64,000 nucleotides of DNA, from NCBI RefSeq assembly GCF_003762905.1, contig NZ_RJKS01000001.1:992001-1056000 (forward strand), read 5' to 3'. The position numbers and the translations under genes are program-made. The DNA comes from Curtobacterium sp. ZW137 (lineage in GTDB: Bacteria > Actinomycetota > Actinomycetes > Actinomycetales > Microbacteriaceae). Under the pieces are notes generated by a model, which searched no databases, was not told the origin of the DNA, and worked only from the letters and a program-made list of their open reading frames with translations. Shown piece by piece: positions 17,421-24,754 of the stretch (position 1 is its first letter; the number at the start of each line of letters is the position of its first letter).

Positions 17421-19772
17421 ATGTCCGACCTGCAGCGTTCCAGTCTCCCCATCCCCGACCTCGCCTACACCGGCACGGTCACTTACGACGCGACCGACCC
17501 GGACACCGCGTTCCCGCCGATCACCCCGGTGCGCCCGCCGTTGGGCGCACCAAACGTGCTCGTGATCCTGATCGACGACACCGGGTTCGGAGCGTCCAGC
17601 GCGTTCGGTGGCCCGGTGCAGACGCCGAACTTCGAACGAGTCGCCGACGCGGGCTTGAAGTACACGCGGTTCCACACCACAGCGCTGTGTTCGCCCACGC
17701 GCGCGGCGCTGCTCAGTGGTCGCAACCACCACACGGTCGGCATGGGCGGCATCACCGAGATCGCCACGTCGGCCCCCGGATACAGCTCGGTCCGGCCCAA
17801 CAACTGCGCCCCGCTCGCCGAGACCCTCAAGCTCAACGGCTACAACACGGCGCAGTTCGGCAAGTGCCACGAGGTACCGGTGTGGCAGGCCAGCGCGATC
17901 GGCCCGTTCTCCGGCTGGCCGAGCCCCGGCAACGGCTTCGAGCACTTCTACGGGTTCCTCGGCGGCGAGACCAATCAGTGGTACCCCGCACTGTACGAGA
18001 ACACCACGCCGGTCGAACCCTGGGGGACCCCGGAGGAGGGCTACCACTTCATGGGCGACATGACCGACAAGGCGATCGCCTGGGCTCGTGAGCAGAAGAC
18101 CCTCGCTCCCGACGTCCCCTCGTTCGTCTACTTCGCGCCCGGTGCCACGCACGCACCCCACCACGTACCCGCCGAGTGGGCCGACAAGTACAAAGGCCAG
18201 TTCGACCAGGGCTGGGACGAGGTGCGCAAGGAGACCTTCGCACGTCAGATTGAGCTCGGCGTGATCCCGGCCGATGCAGTGCTCACGGAACGCAGCGCCG
18301 GGATCCCTGCCTGGGAGGAGATGAGCGACCTCATCAAGCCCGCTCTCGCTCGCCAGATGGAGGTGTACGCGGGGTTTCTCGACTACGCCGACCACCATGT
18401 CGGTCTGCTGCTCGACGCCTACGAAGAGCTCGGCATCCTCGACGACACCCTGGTGTTCGTCATCATCGGCGACAACGGGGCGAGTGCTGAGGGGTCCATG
18501 CACGGCACCACCAACGAGGCGTTCACCATCAACCACATGAACGAGCTCGAGACCGAGGAGTTCGTCGCCGAGCACATCGATGACATCGGCACGCCGCGCT
18601 CGTACAACCACTACGCGGTGGGCTGGGCGCACGCCATGGACACCCCGTACCAATGGACCAAGCAGGTCGCAAGCCACTGGGGAGGCACTCGCAACGGCAC
18701 GATCGTCAGCTGGCCGAACGGCGGCGTCGAACAGGGTGGGATCCGCAACCAGTTCACCCACGTCATCGACGTGGCGCCGACCGTGCTCGCAGCGGCGGGC
18801 ATCCCGGAGCCGAGCTCCGTCAACGGGGTCACGCAGCGGCCATACGAGGGCACTCCGCTCAACTACACGTTCGACGATGCCGAAGCCGAGGAACAGCACA
18901 CCACCCAGTACTTCGAAATGGTCGGCAACCGGGCGATCTACCACAAGGGGTGGACGGCCGTGGCGAAGCACAAGGACCCGTGGGCAGGGTCCACTCACGG
19001 CCTCGACGACGACGTTTGGGAGCTGTACGACGTCGAGCACGACTGGACCCAGTCGCACGACCTGGCCGCAGCCGAACCGGAGAAGCTCGCGCACTTGCAG
19101 CGCCTGTTCCTGATCCAGGCCGCCCGCTTCAACGTGCTGCCGCTCGATATCCGCTCGGCGGAACGGATGAACCCCGACATTGCTGGTCGGCCGCAGCTCG
19201 TGACGGGCACCTCGCAGAAGTTCTACCCGGGGATGAAACGCCTGAGCGAGAACACGACGATCAACATCAAGAACAAGTCGTGGACCGTCTCCGCCCGGGT
19301 GGCGGTCGCGGACGCCGGCGCCGAGGGCGTGCTCATCGCCCAGGGCGGCGCGTACGGCGGCTGGTCGTTCTACGCCACTGGCGGGAAGCTCGCGTTCGCC
19401 TACAACCTGCTCGGAATCGATGTCGACATCGTGCACTCGACCAGTCCGGTGCCGGCGGGCGAACACGATCTCCGTGCCCACTTCGCCTACGACGGCGGAG
19501 GCCTGGCGAAGGGCGGCACCGTGACGCTGTCCGTCGACGACGAGCAGATCGGCGAGGGCCGCGTGCACAAGACGATCCCGTTCCAGTTCACATTCGACGA
19601 GACCGTGGACGTCGGTGTGGACCTGGCCTCGCCGGTCTCGCCCGAGTACGAGGCGAGCAACAACGCCTTCACCGGTTCCATCGAGTGGGTGCGGATCGAC
19701 CTCGGTGATGACGACCATTCGCACCTGATCGACGACGAGCACAAGCTCGCCGTCGCCATGCTCAAGCAATGA
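17421..19772 (+). CDS. arylsulfatase (type I, formylglycine-dependent)
   Basis: 783 residues. The sulfatase signature CSPTRAALLSGRN has the catalytic Cys at residue 90, and metal ligands are visible in IDDTGFG (52-53) and later IIGDNGAS. The C-terminal 200 residues form a beta-rich domain as in large actinobacterial arylsulfatases. It hydrolyses sulfate esters after Cys is converted to formylglycine by a formylglycine-generating enzyme; no such gene lies in the window. There is no signal peptide, so it is predicted cytosolic. The ATG at 17421 follows GAGGAGCGGT. A 932-codon open frame on the opposite strand is only a GC-rich shadow. Confidence 0.93.
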   Translation: MSDLQRSSLPIPDLAYTGTVTYDATDPDTAFPPITPVRPPLGAPNVLVILIDDTGFGASSAFGGPVQTPNFERVADAGLKYTRFHTTALCSPTRAALLSGRNHHTVGMGGITEIATSAPGYSSVRPNNCAPLAETLKLNGYNTAQFGKCHEVPVWQASAIGPFSGWPSPGNGFEHFYGFLGGETNQWYPALYENTTPVEPWGTPEEGYHFMGDMTDKAIAWAREQKTLAPDVPSFVYFAPGATHAPHHVPAEWADKYKGQFDQGWDEVRKETFARQIELGVIPADAVLTERSAGIPAWEEMSDLIKPALARQMEVYAGFLDYADHHVGLLLDAYEELGILDDTLVFVIIGDNGASAEGSMHGTTNEAFTINHMNELETEEFVAEHIDDIGTPRSYNHYAVGWAHAMDTPYQWTKQVASHWGGTRNGTIVSWPNGGVEQGGIRNQFTHVIDVAPTVLAAAGIPEPSSVNGVTQRPYEGTPLNYTFDDAEAEEQHTTQYFEMVGNRAIYHKGWTAVAKHKDPWAGSTHGLDDDVWELYDVEHDWTQSHDLAAAEPEKLAHLQRLFLIQAARFNVLPLDIRSAERMNPDIAGRPQLVTGTSQKFYPGMKRLSENTTINIKNKSWTVSARVAVADAGAEGVLIAQGGAYGGWSFYATGGKLAFAYNLLGIDVDIVHSTSPVPAGEHDLRAHFAYDGGGLAKGGTVTLSVDDEQIGEGRVHKTIPFQFTFDETVDVGVDLASPVSPEYEASNNAFTGSIEWVRIDLGDDDHSHLIDDEHKLAVAMLKQ

Positions 19773-19858
19773 GGACACCTCCGGCGCACTGAGCGCGTCG
19801 ATCATGTCAGAGCCGTGTCAAGTCGTCGCCCACGAGTACGACCCCGACGCTTGGTGGT

Positions 19859-20023
19859 CTATCGCTGCGGGGCGGCGACGACGGCGCGCCCGCCCTCGAG
19901 ATGCGGCACGACGACGACCAGCACGATCACGGTCGCCGCACGGAGCGCGAGAAGCAGCACACCACGAGCACGGCAAGCAAGAGCGGCGGGTGCGTAGGCG
20001 CCTCCAGGCCGACAGCGGACTCG
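19859..20023 (-). CDS. possible small membrane protein (weak)
   Basis: In the 388-base gap after the arylsulfatase a minus-strand frame carries a good membrane helix (GVLLLALRAATVIVLVVVV) followed by a short tail and a stop at 19859. The start is uncertain (a GTG near 20023 is one option) and no ribosome binding site is evident. It may be real or chance. Nothing else is visible in 19773-20160. Confidence 0.22.
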   Translation of the reverse strand, partial: RVRCRPGGAYAPAALACRARGVLLLALRAATVIVLVVVVPHLEGGRAVVAAPQR

Positions 20024-20160
20024 ACCGGAAGCCGATCGGTGACTGAGACAGAGGCCAGCCATATCGGCGGGCGTCCACCTACCACGAGCGTTTCGATAGC
20101 CGATCCTCTGCCGAAACGCAGAGCACTCATCTCGGGCAGTCATCCGGTCCCGTCCGGGAC

Positions 20161-20382
20161 GTGGGTGTCCTCTTCCTTGCGGTCGGAGCGGTGATCTGTA
20201 TCGCCTGGGGCTGTGCCCTCGTGCTTTTCCCGGACCCGATCGCCCGCATTGCGAGGAAGGTCGAAGGAGAGTTCCGGGGACGCCAGATCACTCCGGAGCT
20301 GACGCGGTTCATCGGATGCGTATTCTTCCTCGGAGGCCTCATCGCAGCAGTAACGCTGGTCGTCGGACTCATCAGGCGCTGA
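20161..20382 (+). CDS. small two-helix membrane protein
   Basis: 73 residues beginning at a GTG. Two hydrophobic helices (about 2-24 and 47-70) flank a polar middle segment with KVEGEFRGRQITPELTRF. The composition is convincingly protein-like. No family recognised and no strong ribosome binding site. Confidence 0.55.
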   Translation: MGVLFLAVGAVICIAWGCALVLFPDPIARIARKVEGEFRGRQITPELTRFIGCVFFLGGLIAAVTLVVGLIRR

Positions 20383-20409
20383 CGAGTCAGGTACCCGCCC
20401 GAGGACCGG

Positions 20410-20883
20410 CTACAGCGCACCTCGCGAGTTGAAGGCAGCGAGGATCCTGGCGTCGGTGTCGAAAATATCGACGATGACTACGCAATTCGAGGTCTCGCGG
20501 TCGCCCTCGCCCGCCGCCGCCGCCGGGCCGAGAGTGAGATGCGGGCGGTATCCCTGACGCCAGTAGGCGGGCTCCTCCGGAACGAAACCGGGGAGAGATT
20601 CGAGCTGATCGGCAAGGCGGTTGTGCACGCTGACGGCCTGGTTCGAATCCACGAGACGGACTCGTACGTCGCGATTCGGACCAAAGAGAGCCTGCTCGCC
20701 GACGTGGACCCTCATGGGCGCATCGACGGGCGCGGCTTCGTACACCGCCCGGGCTATCCCGCTGGTCGACGCGGAAGTGACGAAGTTCGACGCGAGGGTG
20801 ACGTGGGCCGGCCATGCTCGGCGATTGATGACAGCACCGACTTCCAGCGGATCAAACAGCGCAACAACGGCGTAGCTTTTCAC
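20410..20883 (-). CDS. 2'-5' RNA ligase / cyclic phosphodiesterase superfamily protein
   Basis: 157 residues with the two H-x-T/S-x motifs that define the 2H phosphoesterase superfamily: HVTLASN near residue 27 and HLTLGP near residue 115, spaced as in LigT-like proteins. These enzymes open 2',3'-cyclic phosphates or act on 2'-5' linkages; the physiological substrate is unknown. GTG at 20883 is the start. It is followed upstream (44 bases) by an acetyltransferase gene in the same direction. Confidence 0.85.
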   Translation of the reverse strand: MKSYAVVALFDPLEVGAVINRRAWPAHVTLASNFVTSASTSGIARAVYEAAPVDAPMRVHVGEQALFGPNRDVRVRLVDSNQAVSVHNRLADQLESLPGFVPEEPAYWRQGYRPHLTLGPAAAAGEGDRETSNCVVIVDIFDTDARILAAFNSRGAL

Positions 20884-20926
20884 GCGCTGACTCTAGGAGA
20901 GGCGGCGAAGCCCGACAGCGGATCGG

Positions 20927-21412
20927 CTACCGGGCAGGACCGCCAAGTGCGGAGCGGAGGGCTTTGAGTTCGCGCATCCACGCGACCTCCCGCTCGAGCT
21001 GGCCGGTTTCGGTGAAGAGGCACACCTGCTGCGTGTCGGACAGCACGGCGGCGAGCTCATCCCGGTCTGCCGGACTAAATCCGAGTTTTTGCCAGAAGGG
21101 CCCCGATCGGCGTGAGAAGAGCCATGCCCGCGTCGCGCCCGAGCTAGCTGCTTCTTCGAGGGCGAACCTCGCGAGACGGGTGCCGGCACCCGCGGTGCGC
21201 CGCGCGCTCGATACCGCGACGCTCCGGATCAAGACGTCCGCACCGTCAGTGCTGGCTTCGTAGCCGGTGCTGCCGACGATGTTGCCATCGTGGTCGCGCT
21301 CTACCCACAGTCGGACCGCGGTCGAGTCGAGCCCAGCGATAGTGAGGTCAGCTTCGCTGAGGAACGCGCGGAGCTCCTGGACATCGTCGTTCGTCACCGG
21401 CGAGTAGGTCAT
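20927..21412 (-). CDS. GNAT-family N-acetyltransferase
   Basis: 161 residues with the GNAT core: strand VLIRSVAVSSARRTAGAGTRLARFAL containing a variant acetyl-CoA loop (R-x-x-G-x-G), then GATRAWLFSRRSGPFWQKLGF as the usual C-terminal F-x-x-x-GF region. Resembles ArsN2-like acetyltransferases, but the substrate is not evident. Start ATG 21412. Confidence 0.82.
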   Translation of the reverse strand: MTYSPVTNDDVQELRAFLSEADLTIAGLDSTAVRLWVERDHDGNIVGSTGYEASTDGADVLIRSVAVSSARRTAGAGTRLARFALEEAASSGATRAWLFSRRSGPFWQKLGFSPADRDELAAVLSDTQQVCLFTETGQLEREVAWMRELKALRSALGGPAR

Positions 21413-21553
21413 GACTCATGCTCTCGCACCGCTCCGCCGATCAGGGATCGGTCTGCGGGACGGGCGCCGGGTACGAGCGATGGTCGGCGCTGAGCTGGCG
21501 CCGCCACGGCCGATCACGGGGTCAGGGGGCGCCAGCGCCGGCGGTGCAGCCGG

Positions 21554-21997
21554 TCACCCAGCCGCGACTACTCCGCCGTCGAGGACGCAGATCAGCACTC
21601 CGAAGAGGCTGGCTATCAGGGCGGGGAGGAGGCCGACCCCACCGATGATCAGCGCTACCCAGCCGACACGATGCCCGGCGGCCCAGCCCCGGACGACTCC
21701 GCGGTGCCCGAGCGCGATCACGGCGAGGGCGGTGGGGAGCGCGGCGATGCCGACGAGACCGACCAGGAATTCTGCTCGAGCGACGGCGACGGGAGGGTCG
21801 TCGAACGGGTGCCGTGGAGCGCCTGTTCCGGCGAGATCTGCCGCAGTGACGCTGTTGGCGACCGAGAGCACAAGCGCCATCAGCGCGGACCAGAGCAGCA
21901 CAAGCCCGAGGGCGACCCAGCCGGCGGGTGTCCGCCCGGATCGGTCGTGGGTGCGGGACTCCGTCGGGTCTTGCTGGTGCCGAAGCCGGTCCGTCAC
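21554..21997 (-). CDS. hypothetical membrane protein
   Basis: 147 residues with four hydrophobic segments (near 27-49, 74-97, 108-127 and 128-145) after a polar N terminus. No family recognised. GTG at 21997 is the start. It is divergent from the LysM lipoprotein gene, 57 bases away. Confidence 0.6.
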   Translation of the reverse strand: MTDRLRHQQDPTESRTHDRSGRTPAGWVALGLVLLWSALMALVLSVANSVTAADLAGTGAPRHPFDDPPVAVARAEFLVGLVGIAALPTALAVIALGHRGVVRGWAAGHRVGWVALIIGGVGLLPALIASLFGVLICVLDGGVVAAG

Positions 21998-22054
21998 ACA
22001 GCGAGACTACGGACCATCGCTGCGGCAGGGCGGTCGGCCGTCACCGTGGTGGTC

Positions 22055-22531
22055 ATGTACGCAGCGAGCCGAGGTGTGTTCGCGTTCGCTTGTACAGCAG
22101 CAGTGATCGCGACAGTGACGAGTTGCTCGGATCCGTCTGGGTTCAACTCGACGGGCGGACCGACCACAGCCGCCACACCGAGTTCCTCCGCAACGCCCCG
22201 AACCACCGCGACAGCTGCGGCCTCGGACCATGGGCCACAAGAAGCGGCAACGGGGGCGGCATCCGGAGGTCCGAACGGATTCGATGACGTGGTCGCCTCT
22301 GGCGACACGGTCGTCGGCATTGCTGGACGCTGTGGACTGTGCACCGCTGATGTGTACCTGGCGAATGAGGACCAGGAGGTTCTCGGGCACGAGCTCACGG
22401 TCGGCCAACACCTCTCGATCAGACGCATGCAGCGAGTGCTGCGCAAACCGCCCGCTGGCCAATCGGCCACTGCGACGCCTCGGCTTCGCCGGGAGCGGAC
22501 ACGTGCCCCGAGGGGTGGTTTGCACGCTTGA
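22055..22531 (+). CDS. LysM-domain lipoprotein
   Basis: 158 residues. The N terminus is a signal peptide ending in a lipobox-like TVTSC (Cys near 24), followed by a Thr/Ser/Ala linker, and residues about 80-125 form a LysM module: SGDTVVGIAGRCG, then YLANEDQEVLGHELTVGQHLSI. It would be an envelope lipoprotein binding peptidoglycan. The last 25 residues are basic and run to within 9 bases of the next gene. The opposite-strand frame over this gene lacks such features. Confidence 0.68.
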   Translation: MYAASRGVFAFACTAAVIATVTSCSDPSGFNSTGGPTTAATPSSSATPRTTATAAASDHGPQEAATGAASGGPNGFDDVVASGDTVVGIAGRCGLCTADVYLANEDQEVLGHELTVGQHLSIRRMQRVLRKPPAGQSATATPRLRRERTRAPRGGLHA

Positions 22532-22539
22532 CTGGGGTC

Positions 22540-23499
22540 ATGCGAGCACTGGTGCTGGGTGGAACTGGATGGCTGGGACGCGCGGTCGTCAAGGACCTCC
22601 TCGCAGCGGGGGCCGATGTCACATGCCTTGCCCGGGGCGAGTCAGGTGACGCGCCCGAGGGAGCACGTCTCGTCCGGGCCGATCGGCGAGCAGCAGGCGC
22701 CTACGGGCCCGTCCATGGCGAGTGGGACGAGGTGATCGAGCTCTCGTACGAGCCCGACCTCGTCGAGCCGGCCCTCAACGTGCTCGCTGACGGTGCCGCC
22801 CACTGGACGCTTGTCTCGACGGTTTCCGTGTACGCGCAGAACGACGAGCCGGGTGCGGACGAGTGGGCCTCGCTCGTGGAGCCGATGAACATGACGGAGT
22901 ACGCGGATGCGAAAGTCGCTGCCGAGCGGAGCAGTGCTGCCCGTCTGGGGTCCCGTCTCTTGATCGGACGACCCGGCCTCATCGTCGGCCCCGGCGACCC
23001 GAGTGATCGATTCGGGTACTGGCCGGCGCGACTCAGCAGATCCGGGCCGACGCTGGTCCCGACAACCTCCGGTCGCTTCGTTCAGGTCGTCGATGTCGCC
23101 GATCTTGCGGCCTGGATCGGCCAGGCCGGACGTGCCGGCCACACCGGCCTCGTCAACGCGGTCGGGAAAGCGGTGGCGATGGGCGATTTCTTCCGACGTG
23201 TGGCGGACGTCGCCGGCCATGACGGTGAGCTCGTCGAGGTCGAGGACGAGACACTCCTCGCCGAGGATGTTCGTTATTGGGCGGGACCTCGGTCCCTGCC
23301 GTTGTGGTTGCCCCTCTCCGATGCTGCGTTCGCTCAGCGATCCGCACGGGCGTTCGACGAGACGGGTGGCCGTACTCGGCCGCTTGAAGCCACGGTGACC
23401 GATGTCCTCGCGGACGAACGCTCCCGCGGAGTTGGCCGGCCACGCCGCTCGGGTCTCACCGCGTCCGAGGAGCACGCGGTCCTCCTCAACGTCCGGTAG
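22540..23499 (+). CDS. NAD-dependent epimerase/dehydratase family protein
   Basis: 319 residues of extended-SDR type. LVLGGTGWLGRAVV is the cofactor loop, TLVSTVSVYAQ and EYADAKVAAE carry the Ser and Y-x-x-x-K catalytic residues, and LLIGRPGLIVGPGDPSDRFGYW is the typical sugar-epimerase-like strand. Substrate unknown. The start may be ATG 22540 (used) or TTG 22528, which would overlap the stop of the lipoprotein gene. Confidence 0.85.
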   Translation: MRALVLGGTGWLGRAVVKDLLAAGADVTCLARGESGDAPEGARLVRADRRAAGAYGPVHGEWDEVIELSYEPDLVEPALNVLADGAAHWTLVSTVSVYAQNDEPGADEWASLVEPMNMTEYADAKVAAERSSAARLGSRLLIGRPGLIVGPGDPSDRFGYWPARLSRSGPTLVPTTSGRFVQVVDVADLAAWIGQAGRAGHTGLVNAVGKAVAMGDFFRRVADVAGHDGELVEVEDETLLAEDVRYWAGPRSLPLWLPLSDAAFAQRSARAFDETGGRTRPLEATVTDVLADERSRGVGRPRRSGLTASEEHAVLLNVR

Positions 23500-23533
23500 G
23501 CGGTCGCCGAACGGACGCCCCGCCCGCCCCGCC

Positions 23534-24697
23534 CTACCGCCCGAGCAGCGGCTCCCGGGACGCCATGCCCGCCGCACTCGCACGCGCGACGGCGTCGGGC
23601 AGCGCCGCCAGGAACGCGTCGACGTCGGCGTCCGTCGAGGTGTGCCCGAGCGTGATGCGGAGCGCCCCGCGGGCTTCGTCCTCGGACAGCCCCATCGCGA
23701 GCAGGACGTGCGACGCTTCCGGCACGCCGGCCTGGCACGCGGATCCCGTGGACACGGCGACGCCGGCTGCGTCGAGGAGGAACAGGAGCGAATCCCCCTC
23801 GCACCCGGGGAACGTGAAGTGCGCGTTGCCGGGCAGCCGGTCGATCGGGTCGCCCCGGAGGACCGCTGAGGGCACTGCGGAGAGCACCCCGGCGATCAGC
23901 CGGTCACGGAGGGCCTGCACGGACGCGTGCGGTGCGGACGCGGCGACCCCGAACGCGATCGCCGCCGGTGCGTCCTGCGTGCCGCTCCGGACCTGCCGCT
24001 GCTGGCCACCGCCGTGGATGAGGGGCTCGACCGTGGCGCGGCGCCCGAGGACGAGCGCGCCGATCCCCACGGGCCCGCCGATCTTGTGCGCAGAGACGCT
24101 GAGGGCGTCGAGTCCGGAGCCGCGGAAGGACACCGGGACCTGCCCGTAGGCGGCGACCGCGTCGGAGTGCACGGGGACGCCGGCGGCGTGCGCCAGCTCC
24201 ACGATCCTGGCGACCGGCTGGATGGTGCCGACCTCGTTGTTGGCCCAGAGGAACGTGACCAGGGCGACGTCCGAGGCGGAGGCGAGCCGAGCCTCCAGGC
24301 CGGAGAGGTCGACGCGACCGTCCGCGTCCAACGGGACCACGTCGACGACGGCGCCGTCGTGGCGCTCCAGCCAGTCGACGGTGTCGACGGTGGCGTGGTG
24401 CTCCCCCGCCGCGACCACGATGCGGGGGCGCGGACGGTCCTGCTGGCGGGCCCAGAACAGGCCCTTGATGGCGAGGTTGATGCTCTCGGTGCCGCCGGAG
24501 GTGAAGACGATCTCGACGGGTTCGGCGTCGAGCGACGCGGCGACGCGGGCGCGGCCGTCCTCGAGCAGCATCTTCGCGCGCTGGCCGGCGCTGTGGATGG
24601 ACGAGGGGTTGCCGACGGTCGCCAGGGCGTCGGTGAACGCGGCGAGCGCCTCGGGCAGGATCGGTGTCGTGGCAGCGTGGTCGAGGTAGACCGGCAT
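23534..24697 (-). CDS. cysteine desulfurase (IscS/NifS family)
   Basis: 387 residues, PLP-dependent aminotransferase class V. Motifs: YLDHAATTP at the N terminus, TSGGTESIN, EHHATVD with the cofactor-stacking His, PLP Lys205 in SVSAHKIGG, and the active-site Cys321 in STGSACQAG. It removes sulfur from cysteine to supply Fe-S clusters or thiolated tRNA. A tRNA-thiouridylase partner is not in the window. ATG 24697 follows AAGGGGG. It is divergent from glgX. Confidence 0.95.
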   Translation of the reverse strand: MPVYLDHAATTPILPEALAAFTDALATVGNPSSIHSAGQRAKMLLEDGRARVAASLDAEPVEIVFTSGGTESINLAIKGLFWARQQDRPRPRIVVAAGEHHATVDTVDWLERHDGAVVDVVPLDADGRVDLSGLEARLASASDVALVTFLWANNEVGTIQPVARIVELAHAAGVPVHSDAVAAYGQVPVSFRGSGLDALSVSAHKIGGPVGIGALVLGRRATVEPLIHGGGQQRQVRSGTQDAPAAIAFGVAASAPHASVQALRDRLIAGVLSAVPSAVLRGDPIDRLPGNAHFTFPGCEGDSLLFLLDAAGVAVSTGSACQAGVPEASHVLLAMGLSEDEARGALRITLGHTSTDADVDAFLAALPDAVARASAAGMASREPLLGR

Positions 24698-24742
24698 GGG
24701 TACCCCCTTTTCGAGCGTTTTCAGGATACCCGCGGGTCCTCG

Positions 24743-24748
24743 TACTCT
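24743..24748 (+). promoter_or_regulatory. -10 element for leaderless glgX
   Basis: TACTCT lies six bases before the glgX ATG at 24755, with no ribosome binding site between them. Confidence 0.4.
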
Positions 24749-24754
24749 TGACGG

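Noticed and set aside
17007-19805. A 932-codon open frame on the minus strand opposite the arylsulfatase
   Set aside because: Low-complexity Val/Arg/Asp composition with no motif; the plus-strand frame has full sulfatase signatures. Third-position GC bias produces such shadows.
21994-22470. A 158-codon minus-strand frame opposite the LysM lipoprotein
   Set aside because: The plus strand has a signal peptide, lipobox and LysM motif; the minus frame has none.
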